A DNA stretch of 52,556 nt from Oscillospiraceae bacterium (GCA_009787625.1 WQSX01000016.1:1-52556); one strand, 5' to 3'. Counted from the first letter of the stretch, positions 38,733-48,017 are shown. Notes: generated from the letters alone by a model not told the origin. Translations and numbers: made by a program.

Positions 38733-39506
38733 ATGAGCGTTAACATACTTGCCGTTGGCGATATTTGCGGGCCTGTGGGGCTTGAATTTTTCTCGAAAAA
38801 ACTCAGAACCATAAAAAAACACTATAATATAGCATTCACCGTAGTAAACGGCGAAAACGCATCAGGTCTTGGCGTTATACCAAGCCAAATTGAGGAGATG
38901 CTTGATGCGGGAGCGGATGTTGTAACTTTGGGAAACCATGTTTGGAGCCGCAGGGAAATTTGCAATTTCCTCGACGACAGCAGATATACTCTTCGCCCTG
39001 CAAACCTCGCACCGCAAGCACCCGGCCGCGGTTGGGGAGTGTTCGACTCCTCCTTTGGCGAAGTTTGCGTAATAAACCTCATAGGCAGAGTAGGTGTGCC
39101 GATGGAGAGTGATAACCCGTTTCATGAAGTTGATAAAATCTTAAAGCAAGTGGAAGCAAAAATCATTTTGGTAGATTTCCACGCAGAGATGACCAGTGAA
39201 AAATATGCCATGGCATACCACTTAGACGGAAGAGTTTCAGTAGTTTGGGGCACCCACACCCACGTGCAAACGTCGGACAACAGAGTGTTCGCCGGAAAAA
39301 CAGGCTACATAACAGACATAGGAATGACAGGTGCCGTAAATTCAATCATAGGCATGGAGCCCAAAGAACCGGTGGAGCATTTCCTTGGGAACCCAACTGA
39401 CCGCTACAAACCCGCCACCGGTCCCGCTAAACTGGAAGGCGCAATATTTGAAATCGACGATATAACAGGAGAATGTCTAAGCGTTGAGACAATTAGGATT
39501 TTGTAA
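38733..39506 (+). CDS. ymdB: YmdB-family metallophosphoesterase (TIGR00282)
   Basis: A 257-residue dinuclear metallophosphoesterase; Bacillus YmdB hydrolyses cyclic nucleotides and affects biofilm and RNA turnover. Metal-ligand motifs are visible: AVGDICGPVG, VVNGENASGLG, DVVTLGNHVWSRREI, DFHAEMTSEKYAMAYHLDGR, VVWGTHTHVQTSDNRV and YITDIGMTGAVNSIIGM. Length normal. It is followed by a hairpin terminator at 39536-39561. Confidence 0.92.
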   Translation: MSVNILAVGDICGPVGLEFFSKKLRTIKKHYNIAFTVVNGENASGLGVIPSQIEEMLDAGADVVTLGNHVWSRREICNFLDDSRYTLRPANLAPQAPGRGWGVFDSSFGEVCVINLIGRVGVPMESDNPFHEVDKILKQVEAKIILVDFHAEMTSEKYAMAYHLDGRVSVVWGTHTHVQTSDNRVFAGKTGYITDIGMTGAVNSIIGMEPKEPVEHFLGNPTDRYKPATGPAKLEGAIFEIDDITGECLSVETIRIL

Positions 39507-39535
39507 GGGGCGCAAATGAACACAGAGCTGAAAAA

Positions 39536-39565
39536 GCGTTGCACACGTAATTGTGCGACGCATTT
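39536..39565 (+). terminator. Terminator after ymdB
   Basis: GCGTTGCAC (39536-39544) pairs with GTGCGACGC (39553-39561), 9 bp with one G-T pair, loop ACGTAATT, followed by ATTTT and preceded by AAAAA, so it may work in both directions. Confidence 0.75.
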
Positions 39566-39771
39566 TGCTACCCTGAAAGCCGGCAAAACCACAAAATAAC
39601 CACATTTTTAGCATAAAAAAACCACAAAAATATTCCATATATTGCACTGACCTCCGATTGACGTTTTTATGGCGCAATTTAAGCGAAAAATACCTGCTTT
39701 TCGCTACTCTGAAGTGCAAAATTTTGCTTTCATGTTTTGTTTACATATCATTTACAATTTAACGTAAAAGC

Positions 39772-39784
39772 CATAGTGCGAAAT
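39772..39784 (+). promoter_or_regulatory. Motif CATAGTGCGAAAT, copy 1 (candidate operon control site)
   Basis: The exact 13-mer CATAGTGCGAAAT recurs at 42513-42525. Both copies precede transcription-unit starts in the same surface-protein cluster and both follow an A-rich AAAAG(C). A sigma-factor gene is encoded in the cluster, so this may be its promoter element. Confidence 0.45.
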
Positions 39785-39883
39785 GGCGTGAGCGTTACAC
39801 TTAACTACTAAGAGGTGAAAAGCAGGCCGAACGACTTTGATGATTATTTTGAAGCAAAACATCATGGAAAGAGAGGCGAAGAA

Positions 39884-40429
39884 ATGGTGAAGAGACCTAC
39901 TTTTATTTCGAAATACGATGATAAAAAAATCGCCTCAATTATCACATACGCACTAAAAGAAGATGCAAAAATGACAATAAGCGACGAACAGATAGAAAGA
40001 GTAGCTGCACCTATAAGAGAAATGATTTTATCAGGCTATTTTGCAGAGATAAATATCAAAAAAACACCAAAAAAACCGAAGCGTTATCGGATTGCCGTGT
40101 TTTCTGCCATGGTTGCTGTAGTTGCACTCGCTTTGACAGCATTTCCGAGAATATTTGCGGTTGAGCAGGAATCCGGGGATGCATATTTAGAAATTCCCGG
40201 ATTGGAAATACCGCTCATGGGTCTGATTTTTGACGAGGACATATTAAACTCTGCAATAACATTAATAAATGAGGAGAGCTTTGAAGTGATGCTCATGCCT
40301 CAGGGAATGCACGATGCAGTGCCGGATGGGGTGTGGACTGTTTATAAGGAGATTGATGGCATAGACATAGAAGTTGGGATGCTGATTGTGAAAAATGGCA
40401 TTGCCGAATTTGACGATGCAAAAAGATAA
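39884..40429 (+). CDS. Single-span membrane protein, possible anti-sigma or sensor
   Basis: A 181-residue protein using ATG 39884 behind GAGAGGCGA; a GTG at 39815 would add 23 residues. It has a cytosolic helical N-terminus (ISKYDDKKIASIITYALKED), a membrane helix (YRIAVFSAMVAVVALALTAF, about residues 65-84) and an extracytoplasmic domain of ~95 residues. This is the topology of an anti-sigma factor, and the gene lies 34 nt upstream of a sigma-factor gene. No recognised anti-sigma motif (for example HxxxCxxC) is present, so the role is inference. Confidence 0.6.
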   Translation: MVKRPTFISKYDDKKIASIITYALKEDAKMTISDEQIERVAAPIREMILSGYFAEINIKKTPKKPKRYRIAVFSAMVAVVALALTAFPRIFAVEQESGDAYLEIPGLEIPLMGLIFDEDILNSAITLINEESFEVMLMPQGMHDAVPDGVWTVYKEIDGIDIEVGMLIVKNGIAEFDDAKR

Positions 40430-40463
40430 GATATCATGAAATTGAGAGAGGGTGCATGTCAAG

Positions 40464-41288
40464 ATGTCTATCAAAGTGAGAGGACGCAAAAGAGCAAATG
40501 CCCTGTACGGTGAACTTGAACCCACGATAACAAGAGCAGTGAGCGGCGACAGAGAAGCCCTGTGTCATTTGTGTGATACCGTAGCCAGAGACGTGCTGTA
40601 TATGGCGACATACCTTGTGAGCAACCCACAAGATGCCGAGGACTTAGCACAAGATGTGCTCTATGATGTCTGCAAAGATATATGCAAGCTTCGCGAACCG
40701 AAAGCATTCAAGCAGTGGCTCACGACTATCACAATAAATAAAAAAAATAAATATCTCACAGAGCGCACCAAACGAGGAATCCTTTTAGATATAGAAGACT
40801 ACTTGGAAGAATTTGTCGAAGAACGTAATGAATATATACCATCTATAAGTTTTGAAAACTCAGAAGAACGCAAAATGATATTATCCCTTGTGCAGCAGTT
40901 GCCGGAAAGACAGCGAGAGGCGGTCATGCTCCACTATTACTCAGGCTACCGCGTTACAACAGTTGCAAAGATTATGGATATAACTCACCAAAATGTTTCG
41001 AGATATCTGATACTTGCGAGGGAAAAACTTAGAGAAGATATCAAAAAGCACAAATCCTCAGAAAAAAAACCGGTCGTAATGAAGTTCACCATTGCACCTA
41101 TTGGTGCGTTGCTGTGTGAGGCACTGAAGCAGGAGGGTATGCTTTTTGGCGTTGCAAGCGAGACAGCAGAACTTTCAGTCAGCTCAGTCGCAGTTACTGC
41201 GATTGCAGGCTGTGCAGCGGGACTTATCGGATTATGTATATTGATAAGCCCAAAGGCGAAAAACCATAGGAGGAGCAGTGATGAATAA
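40464..41288 (+). CDS. ECF-like RNA polymerase sigma factor with a C-terminal membrane segment
   Basis: A 274-residue protein. Region 2 (~35-105) has [20 protein letters not shown] and [19 protein letters not shown]. Region 4 (~145-200) has [20 protein letters not shown] followed by the helix-turn-helix [20 protein letters not shown]. Unusually, ~70 residues follow (from ~203) that contain a hydrophobic helix [20 protein letters not shown] and a basic end, so the factor may be membrane-bound. ATG 40464 is preferred because AGAGGG is well spaced for it. Its stop overlaps the next gene start by 8 nt. It probably controls the surface-protein genes to its right. Confidence 0.86.
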   Translation: MSIKVRGRKRANALYGELEPTITRAVSGDREALCHLCDTVARDVLYMATYLVSNPQDAEDLAQDVLYDVCKDICKLREPKAFKQWLTTITINKKNKYLTERTKRGILLDIEDYLEEFVEERNEYIPSISFENSEERKMILSLVQQLPERQREAVMLHYYSGYRVTTVAKIMDITHQNVSRYLILAREKLREDIKKHKSSEKKPVVMKFTIAPIGALLCEALKQEGMLFGVASETAELSVSSVAVTAIAGCAAGLIGLCILISPKAKNHRRSSDE

Positions 41289-42498
41289 GCGCATAGTAAA
41301 AAAAGCGTTTGCCATATTTTTGATCACTATTATGACCCTGACTTTGATAGCCCTGCCGGGATTGGCGGCACCGATGCCGGGTACTGTGGGAGAACTCGAA
41401 GGCGAAGCGGGAGCAGAGACGGGCAACTGGCCTGCACTTGCCGTAGCCTACTTCATGGGGCAGGGCGAAGAGTTGGTCATAAGCAATGCCATAAGCGTAG
41501 GTAGCGCTTTCGTGGGCACAACCGTAAATCTTTTGTCCGGGCCAACTTTGGCAGGTTATACCTTTGCCGGCTGGACCTACCGGGAACTTTTCACAGGGGT
41601 AACAGAGGCGTTTTCCTTAGCAAGAACGAACTTTATAATGCCGCAGAGCACTGTAATTCTTATCGCAAGATGGACACCTGCGCCAAGCCCAAGTCCAAGT
41701 CCAAGTCCAAGTCCAAGCCCGAGTCCGAGTCCGAGTCCAAGTCCAAGTCCGAGCCCAAGTCCGAGTCCAAGTCCGAGCCCAAGCCCGAGTCCAAGCCCGA
41801 GTCCAAGCCCGAGCCCAAGTCCAAGCCCAAGCCCGAGTCCAAGCCCAAGCCCGAGTCCAACGCCAACCCCGGCACTGCCGGCACCACCACCCGCACCACC
41901 CGCTGAAGATGCTGAACCACTTGTTGTTTTAGATGTGCCTGATGACGCTGAGACACCACCGGAGCCACCATCCGCCCCACCGGCGGAGGGAGAAGCTGAA
42001 CTCCGAGAGCTTGAAATCATTGAGCAAGACGAGGAAGATGAATATTTTACCATAAACGGTCTGGACCCCAATATACCGACAATAGCTTTCCCGTGGGGTG
42101 AAACAGGCATTTTTGCCCCGGCAGGCGTCCTTGCATGGGCTTTGGTAAATTTGATACTTACGATACTCGGTGTAATTATCATCATATGGCTGTTAATTCG
42201 CCTCATAATCAGAAAGCGCCACGGAGAAAAATACAAAGAGGAATCCGAGGCATATACGGAAGAGGAGAGAAAGCACAGGAAAATTTGGCTGATTGCGGCT
42301 CTTGGCGCAGGAGTTTTAGGCGTCATACTATTTCTGTTGACACAAGATATGAGCCTACCAATGTTCCTGATTGACTGGTGGACTCTGGCACAGACAGCTA
42401 TATTTGCAGCACAAGTAATTGCTATGCAGTTTGTATTCAAGCGTGGAAAAGAAACTGAACATGAGGATGAATCGGTACGTTCACAAAAAATTAATTGA
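41281..42498 (+). CDS. Cell-surface protein with InlB-type repeat, (Ser-Pro)n stalk and C-terminal membrane domain
   Basis: A 405-residue protein. A signal peptide ([20 protein letters not shown]) is followed by a short domain with [13 protein letters not shown] and [19 protein letters not shown], which is one InlB B-repeat/Listeria-Bacteroides unit. About 30 Ser-Pro dipeptides come next (~136-194), then a Pro/Glu-rich acidic linker. The C-terminal domain has about three membrane helices ([60 protein letters not shown]). A domain of this type with W-A-L-V-N-L is familiar from clostridial InlB-repeat proteins. Start ATG 41281 follows AGGAGG. Confidence 0.8.
   Translation: MNKRIVKKAFAIFLITIMTLTLIALPGLAAPMPGTVGELEGEAGAETGNWPALAVAYFMGQGEELVISNAISVGSAFVGTTVNLLSGPTLAGYTFAGWTYRELFTGVTEAFSLARTNFIMPQSTVILIARWTPAPSPSPSPSPSPSPSPSPSPSPSPSPSPSPSPSPSPSPSPSPSPSPSPSPSPSPSPSPSPTPTPALPAPPPAPPAEDAEPLVVLDVPDDAETPPEPPSAPPAEGEAELRELEIIEQDEEDEYFTINGLDPNIPTIAFPWGETGIFAPAGVLAWALVNLILTILGVIIIIWLLIRLIIRKRHGEKYKEESEAYTEEERKHRKIWLIAALGAGVLGVILFLLTQDMSLPMFLIDWWTLAQTAIFAAQVIAMQFVFKRGKETEHEDESVRSQKIN
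41685..41862 (+). repeat. Hexanucleotide tandem repeat encoding (Ser-Pro)n
   Basis: About 30 in-frame copies of the hexamer AGYCCR (AGTCCA, AGCCCG, AGTCCG, AGCCCA variants). The unit keeps the reading frame so copy-number change alters stalk length without frameshift. It may be length-variable between cells. Confidence 0.9.
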
Positions 42499-42512
42499 AA
42501 ACTTTAAAAAAG

Positions 42513-42525
42513 CATAGTGCGAAAT
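42513..42525 (+). promoter_or_regulatory. Motif CATAGTGCGAAAT, copy 2
   Basis: Exact 13-bp match to 39772-39784, located 15 nt after the (Ser-Pro)n gene and about 120 nt before the WxL-like gene. Possible promoter or operator shared by the two parts of the cluster. Confidence 0.45.
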
Positions 42526-42647
42526 ATTATTATGTTGCCACTATTTTAAAAAGAGGAACAAACAGCAAATCTCTATTTCAGGTAGTGATCTCGATGTTCA
42601 AACGAGTTACTATAAATAAAACATAATTTATGGAAAAGGAGAGAACC

Positions 42648-43316
42648 ATGAAAAAGAAACTTGTAGCATTAATCCTGATAGTAGCATTGACTTTTGCCCT
42701 GGCAGCAACAGCAACGATGACAGACCCTGCGGGAACAGAAAGCGGTGAAGCCGGCGCAAAGACCGGACGCGGCGAAACAATTATTATTCCCCCCGATCAA
42801 CCCAGGGAACCGGAACTCCCGGAAGAGTATACGAAGCTGGGTGCGATGAATCTTTGGTTCTCAGACCTTATGCTTCACATGAATCTTTTTGGAAGCCAAA
42901 CGACTTACAAAAACAGAGACAAAACAACTGATATGCCGGTCCCGACAGGAGCGATAATCACCAACAACAATACGAGCCTAGACTACCTCAGACTAGGTGT
43001 ATCAATAACCGATTTTGTTGATAGCGACGGTCAAATTGCTTTAAAGGGCTTCAGAATTCATTTTGACGGAAGCGCCAACAGAATAGTGTTTGATGGAGGA
43101 GGAGATGATGTCAGTGTGTCGCTGAGCTCCAGTGAAGATAATGGGCTGGAACCGGATCAAGCAATTAATCGTCTCCTATTGGTTTCACAGTTTACAGAAA
43201 GTGGTGCATTCGGAGGTTCTTGGGATGTCACTATGGAGGTTCCCAACTCAAAAATCAGCGCAAACAATGTATACACAGCCAAAATGACATGGTTCGTTAT
43301 GGACACACCTAAATAA
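42648..43316 (+). CDS. Secreted WxL-like domain protein
   Basis: A 222-residue secreted protein with a signal peptide (KKKLVALILIVALTFALAAT) and start ATG 42648 behind AAGGAG. The mature part (~70-222) is a beta-rich domain with GAMNLWFSDLMLHMN at its beginning and VYTAKMTWFVMDTPK at its end. The end resembles the second motif of WxL domains (Y-x-A-T-L-T-W-T-L-x-D-A-P) in degenerate form, W-F-V. WxL domains bind peptidoglycan non-covalently. The DUF916-like gene next door strongly supports this reading, since the two families occur together. Confidence 0.68.
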   Translation: MKKKLVALILIVALTFALAATATMTDPAGTESGEAGAKTGRGETIIIPPDQPREPELPEEYTKLGAMNLWFSDLMLHMNLFGSQTTYKNRDKTTDMPVPTGAIITNNNTSLDYLRLGVSITDFVDSDGQIALKGFRIHFDGSANRIVFDGGGDDVSVSLSSSEDNGLEPDQAINRLLLVSQFTESGAFGGSWDVTMEVPNSKISANNVYTAKMTWFVMDTPK

Positions 43317-43352
43317 GTTGAGTTGCAGCGCAGAAGCGGAGGTACAGTATAA

Positions 43353-44444
43353 ATGCAAAAAAAAGCAAGAAAACTAGTGTCAATTATAGCTTTAGTGATG
43401 CTGAGTGCCTTTGCACTTAACATAACAGCTGCGGCTATGGGATTCTCGGTTAATGCTGTATTGCCTGAAAATCAGCGCGACAACGGAAGTTCATTTTTTG
43501 ACCTTATCGTGTATCCCGGTCAGGAGCAGGATTTGCTCATCACGATTGATAACATGCAGGATAGGGAAGTTTTGATGCTGGTGGAAATTATAACGGCTTC
43601 CACCAGCCGAAACGCAGAAATAAACTACACATCAGCAGGGTTATCTGATGAAACAATGAAGTTTTCGATTGGAGACATTCTAACAGTGTCCGATAGTGCA
43701 ATAACAGTTGCACCGGAGACAACGATACAAGTGCCTCTCAAGATGGTAGTTCCCGATGAGCCGTTTGAAGGAATACTTCTCGGCTCCATAAAAGTAACCG
43801 CAGAGCCGACAGAAGAAGAAATAGCAGCGGGTGGAATTGTAAACCGCTTTTCACATATAATTGCCGTCAGGCTTATGCAAAGTGAAGGTGCAGACCAAAA
43901 TATTCCGGTCGAATTTTTGCTCAGAGATGTCACGGCAGAACTCACAAATCACAGAGTGTCAGTTGTAGCACGAATAAGAAATCCCGAGCCAAGAATAGTA
44001 AGAGACTTCACAGTATCGGCAGAAATCACACCGGTGGGCAGCAATCAAATCTTTTTTGAGCGTGAAATACAAAATGTGGAAATGGCTCCAAACTCCATAT
44101 TTCCCTTTACATTAGTCGACGAGGCAGGCTATGGCATAGAAGCGGGAGATTACGTAGCGCGGCTGACAATCACCCATGAGGAGCAAACGTGGTATTTCGA
44201 GGAAAACTTCACAGTAGACGACCGGTGGGCGGCAGAACTCAAAGAAGGCGCAATAAACATAACAGGCGAAGAGCGCCCGGATCCAAGTTGGTGGATGAAT
44301 ATCCCCATGTGGGCGATAATCGCCGCAGGAGGGGGAGCGTTAGTTATATTCCTTTTAGTAATACTTATAATTTCGCAAAACAAAAAATCAAAAAAAGACA
44401 TGCAACGCCTAATGGAAGCGGTGCTGGGTCAGAGGAGAAACTGA
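43353..44444 (+). CDS. DUF916/DUF3324-like surface protein (WxL-associated)
   Basis: A 363-residue protein: signal peptide (VSIIALVMLSAFALNITAAA), then a DUF916 domain (~28-150: GFSVNAVLPENQRDNGSSFF, then IVYPGQEQDLLITIDNMQDR), a DUF3324-like domain (~160-300: GGIVNRFSHIIAVRLMQ, VSVVARIRNPEPRI), and a C-terminal membrane helix (MWAIIAAGGGALVIFLLVIL) with a basic tail. In lactic acid bacteria these proteins form complexes with WxL proteins at the wall. Transcribed with the gene before it (36-nt gap). Confidence 0.88.
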   Translation: MQKKARKLVSIIALVMLSAFALNITAAAMGFSVNAVLPENQRDNGSSFFDLIVYPGQEQDLLITIDNMQDREVLMLVEIITASTSRNAEINYTSAGLSDETMKFSIGDILTVSDSAITVAPETTIQVPLKMVVPDEPFEGILLGSIKVTAEPTEEEIAAGGIVNRFSHIIAVRLMQSEGADQNIPVEFLLRDVTAELTNHRVSVVARIRNPEPRIVRDFTVSAEITPVGSNQIFFEREIQNVEMAPNSIFPFTLVDEAGYGIEAGDYVARLTITHEEQTWYFEENFTVDDRWAAELKEGAINITGEERPDPSWWMNIPMWAIIAAGGGALVIFLLVILIISQNKKSKKDMQRLMEAVLGQRRN

Positions 44445-44547
44445 TTGAAAATGGAAAATTGAAAATTGTTATCAAAACTTCAATAAAATTGCATAGTTTA
44501 ACAATTTAAGTCAAATTTCGCCTAATTTTCCATTTTCCATTTTCAAT
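44444..44547. terminator. Inverted repeat flanking an A/T-rich gap
   Basis: ATTGAAAATGGAAAA (44444-44458) and TTTTCCATTTTCAAT (44533-44547) are perfect 15-bp inverted repeats enclosing 74 nt. The left arm begins at the stop codon of the DUF916-like gene. It could partly terminate transcription before the 1103-residue protein gene, or be a small mobile repeat. Confidence 0.55.
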
Positions 44548-44601
44548 TAAGAAAACGACTTTTACAATCGAATATATCATACAACCGTGGGAGGGAGAGT
44601 C

Positions 44602-47600
44602 ATGAAAATCAATCAAGCTCTAGGTAAGATTATAACAATAACGCTGATACTTGCTATGGCTATATCGGTGGCATTACCGCTTAGTGTCTTTGCTCAGCCG
44701 GGCGAGCTTGAAGCAAGTGTTGAGCCCGACACATCTGTGGCTCCTGAAAACCCTGCGGAAGAAAACCCACAAGAGCCGGTGCTTGAGTTACCCATAACCG
44801 AAGAAAATGTGGGCGGCACAAACACGCCGGGCGAAAGTGAGTCTGTTGACTTAATCCCGGAAGAGAAACCTGAAGTCCCAAACGAAATCGAAACTGCATC
44901 CGAAAACAGCGAAAATAACAACTTTGAAGAACCTGCAGGGGATGAGTTTTACCATCCGGAAGATGAATCAGTTGACGAAAATGAGGAAAAGCAAGATGAC
45001 GAAGCTCCGATAGATGCACCCATAATGCAAAAAGCGAAAATGCAACCAAACACAGGTGACATAGTAGTCGCCGATTGGATACGCCTACGAAATATTATCG
45101 AAGCCACAGACCACGATGGTTTTGACGCCACTTTCGATGCAATCGGAAACATCACTCGCATCACTATATATCGGGCGGGCACGTCGCACGAGAGCGGTAC
45201 ACCGGTGCCGGGAGGCGGAGCAGATTGGATAACAACATGGGGGAGCGGAAGCATCTATAACCTCGTGATAAGTGAATCGGAGCAACTGACAGATCTAATA
45301 AACAGCAGCGGCATCGACTCAGCGATAAATGTCAGGCGTACAGTTACGCTTGCTACAGGTGCAAACGACATACGTTTGCTGCACCCACAGAGCAGCGATC
45401 AGAGGCACTTTGTAATACACCAAGGTGGAAATTTGGCTTTGGGTGGCGGAATTATACTGGATGGACAGAGACCCGGCACCATGATTAGTGACGGCGGAGT
45501 GACGATTAATAGCGGCGGCGGAGTGACGATTAATAGCGGCGGCACTTTAGAAATGGACGATGGCTCCGTTATCAGAGGCAATCGAGGAGTCGTCGATAAT
45601 GCGGGGGGCGTGCAAATAAACGACGGAGGCACCTTCACCATGAGGGGCGGTGAAGTAAATGGGAATTCAAGCCCCACTGCAGGCTCGTCCGCCATAGGTG
45701 TTGTAATGCAAAATGGTGCTACAATAAATGTCGGTGGTAATGCAAGAATAGGCAACGGACCGACTATATCAAACGACAACAACACACTTCTGCGCGATAA
45801 CAGCGACCAAGTAATCAACATTTTGACGGACGGTTTTAAAGATGATGCAAGTATCACGATACATTCCTTGGACACCGATATCACGGGAACGATGATAGCC
45901 ACGAGAGAAGATGGTGGGGATGCGGATAAAGATACTTTAGATAAGTTCTTTTATACAGATTCAAACTATAATATAAGGAGGCAAGAACCCGGCAGCTCAA
46001 ACGTGATACTATATGGTCTCGATTGGGTTCGTCTTAGAGATATTATAGAGCGTCAAGATGATGGTTTAGGCACTAATCAAGTCAAGATACATCCGGCATA
46101 TACAAATCGCTATAGCGACCACATGGATTGGATTGAGGGTGGTTTCTACAACTTCGAAATAAGCGATTCGGGTGGAATGACAGATATAATCAATAATAGT
46201 ACTATTCAAGGGGCAATAAATGTAACTCGTCAGGTTACACTCTCAACGGGTATGGACAAAGTAAGTATAATATACCCTTTGAGCAACACTCAAAGGCATT
46301 TTGTGATAGGCGAGGGCGGACATCTAACCTTAGGCAGGGGCATTATATTAGATGGGCAAAGAGTGGGCACAATGACTGGTAGTGGAGGAGGAGTAGCGAT
46401 TAATAAAGGTGGCACTTTGGAAATGCTCAATGAATCCGTTATCATAAACAATCGGGCAAATAATGGTACTGCAGGGGGTGTACAAATCAACAACGGTGGC
46501 ACTTTCACGATGAAAGGCGGTTTAGTTGTCGATAACCATGGTCAAACACCCGATGAGAGAGGTGTCCTGATGATGGAAGGCAGCACAATGAACTTTGGAG
46601 GTAGAGCAAGAATAGGACACGGAGCTATAGAAAACGACAGTGTATCGCGAAATGATAGTAACCTAGTCATAAATATCTTAAATGATGGATTGTTGGATGG
46701 AGCAATTTTAACTATGAGTCCTCAGAGCAACGATGCCCCCGGCACTATGATAGCTCGGAGGGAAGATGGTAAAGCTGCCACAATAGGAGACTTGGAGAGA
46801 ATCGCTTACGTTAGCAGTGACATGTGGCCGGCGAGGCAGACAAAAGACAGCCCCAATATAGTGCTGGGCTGGCAGGTAATTTTCGAGATGAGTGACAATA
46901 TTACGTCTCGCATTTTTTCAAGAATCGGGCATGAAAACCCTTATAAGTACGGCACAGCGGAGTGGCCTGAAGCTCCATTGACAAAAACTACATTAGAAGA
47001 TGTGAGGCACGGTATAATCGGCTGGTTTACAAAACAGTCAAACTTCACACAAGCCGACCAAAAATTCGAAAATGACCCCGTAACTGAAAATCATTCACTA
47101 TGGCCACGCAAGGACTATCTATTCAGGATTAGCGTCGATGATGAGAGCCATAAGCATAAAGTAACAGTGACAAGTAGCTCCATTAGATTGGATGAATCAG
47201 GAACAAAGTGGGCTCCCGAGCATACAGAAGCGCTATCCTCGATAATAACAATGAGCGCAGAGCCTCCGCCAGAGGGCTACAAAATAGTATGGACAGTAAT
47301 AAACGACCGCACGGATGCCGTATATTATGAAAATTCAGGTAACAGCACTAATTTCAAAATGCCTGCATTCGGCGTCACCATTCATGCAGAGGTTATCGAG
47401 GGAGATGTTGAGCCATTTATGACGTGCATCGACTTCGGAAAAATAACTCGCCCAACATTTACACCACTGTTCTTTACTCTGGGCGGCTCAAAAACAGAAG
47501 AAAAAAATGATGATGTGTTAATAGGCACGGACGCAAGTCACATGGAAGATATTATATTTAAGTATCCCAGTGGATTCAACATAAAATTAGACTTAATAGC

Positions 47601-47913
47601 AGGACCGTTTTTCCAAATTAACGAAGACGGAGAGTACGTCGAAAATGAAAAAGACCCAAACAGTCAAGTCTTTACTATGGTAGCATGGGAAAATGGCAAC
47701 AGGAAGAACCCCATTTCGCCGGATCTCAGCGGCAACCTGAGAGTGAAATCCATATTTGAAGGCAATGGGGAGACATCGTGGACTTGGAGCGATCTGCGCC
47801 ATGAAATTCTGATTTCACTAGACGCATTCCACACACTACGCGAACCCTTGGGCTCAGACACCGAAGCAAGATATCGCTCAGTGTTCACATGGTTATTTTC
47901 TAACATACCATAA
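44602..47913 (+). CDS. Large secreted repeat protein (beta-helix-like) with WxL-like C-terminus
   Basis: A 1103-residue secreted protein; ATG 44602 follows GGGAGGGAGAG. Signal peptide IITITLILAMAISVALPLSV. An acidic Pro/Glu-rich region (~30-150) follows. Two homologous repeats (~150-465 and ~465-765) each begin DWIRLR(N/D)IIE, pass through INV(R/T)(R/Q)(T/Q)VTL and QRHFVI, and contain G-G-(V/T)-x-I-N-x-G-G-T-(L/F)-x-M runs typical of a right-handed beta-helix. A beta-rich domain follows, and the C-terminal ~190 residues end in SVFTWLFSNIP, reminiscent of the second WxL motif. Likely the main wall-bound product of the operon. Function (adhesion or structural) is unknown. Confidence 0.78.
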   Translation: MKINQALGKIITITLILAMAISVALPLSVFAQPGELEASVEPDTSVAPENPAEENPQEPVLELPITEENVGGTNTPGESESVDLIPEEKPEVPNEIETASENSENNNFEEPAGDEFYHPEDESVDENEEKQDDEAPIDAPIMQKAKMQPNTGDIVVADWIRLRNIIEATDHDGFDATFDAIGNITRITIYRAGTSHESGTPVPGGGADWITTWGSGSIYNLVISESEQLTDLINSSGIDSAINVRRTVTLATGANDIRLLHPQSSDQRHFVIHQGGNLALGGGIILDGQRPGTMISDGGVTINSGGGVTINSGGTLEMDDGSVIRGNRGVVDNAGGVQINDGGTFTMRGGEVNGNSSPTAGSSAIGVVMQNGATINVGGNARIGNGPTISNDNNTLLRDNSDQVINILTDGFKDDASITIHSLDTDITGTMIATREDGGDADKDTLDKFFYTDSNYNIRRQEPGSSNVILYGLDWVRLRDIIERQDDGLGTNQVKIHPAYTNRYSDHMDWIEGGFYNFEISDSGGMTDIINNSTIQGAINVTRQVTLSTGMDKVSIIYPLSNTQRHFVIGEGGHLTLGRGIILDGQRVGTMTGSGGGVAINKGGTLEMLNESVIINNRANNGTAGGVQINNGGTFTMKGGLVVDNHGQTPDERGVLMMEGSTMNFGGRARIGHGAIENDSVSRNDSNLVINILNDGLLDGAILTMSPQSNDAPGTMIARREDGKAATIGDLERIAYVSSDMWPARQTKDSPNIVLGWQVIFEMSDNITSRIFSRIGHENPYKYGTAEWPEAPLTKTTLEDVRHGIIGWFTKQSNFTQADQKFENDPVTENHSLWPRKDYLFRISVDDESHKHKVTVTSSSIRLDESGTKWAPEHTEALSSIITMSAEPPPEGYKIVWTVINDRTDAVYYENSGNSTNFKMPAFGVTIHAEVIEGDVEPFMTCIDFGKITRPTFTPLFFTLGGSKTEEKNDDVLIGTDASHMEDIIFKYPSGFNIKLDLIAGPFFQINEDGEYVENEKDPNSQVFTMVAWENGNRKNPISPDLSGNLRVKSIFEGNGETSWTWSDLRHEILISLDAFHTLREPLGSDTEARYRSVFTWLFSNIP

Positions 47914-47942
47914 TCAGGGAGAGGGAGCAAAAGGCGAGCAGA

Positions 47943-47969
47943 GACGAGCAGCAAAACTGCTCGTCTTTT
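47943..47969 (+). terminator. Rho-independent terminator of the surface-protein operon
   Basis: Perfect 9-bp stem GACGAGCAG (47943-47951) and CTGCTCGTC (47957-47965), loop CAAAA, followed by TTTT. Confidence 0.88.
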
Positions 47970-48017
47970 GCCGCAGGGGCGGCATTAAACCTCACGTTAC
48001 ATAGTCACACACACCAC

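Larger units (their letters stand above)
39507..39883. other. Intergenic region before the sigma-factor/surface-protein operon
   Basis: Holds a terminator (39536-39565), two related short segments (TTTTGCTACCCTGAA near 39563 and TTTTCGCTACTCTGAAG near 39699), and the 13-bp motif at 39772-39784. AGAGGTG at 39811-39817 looks like a ribosome site but the only start close to it is the GTG inside it. Confidence 0.45.

Noticed and set aside
41685-41862. Regular short repeats considered as a CRISPR array
   Set aside because: They are 6-bp tandem units without spacers inside a coding frame.
41577-42440. 287-codon minus-strand frame opposite the (Ser-Pro)n gene
   Set aside because: The Gly-Leu repeat is a by-product of reading the hexamer repeat in reverse; there is no signal or ribosome site.
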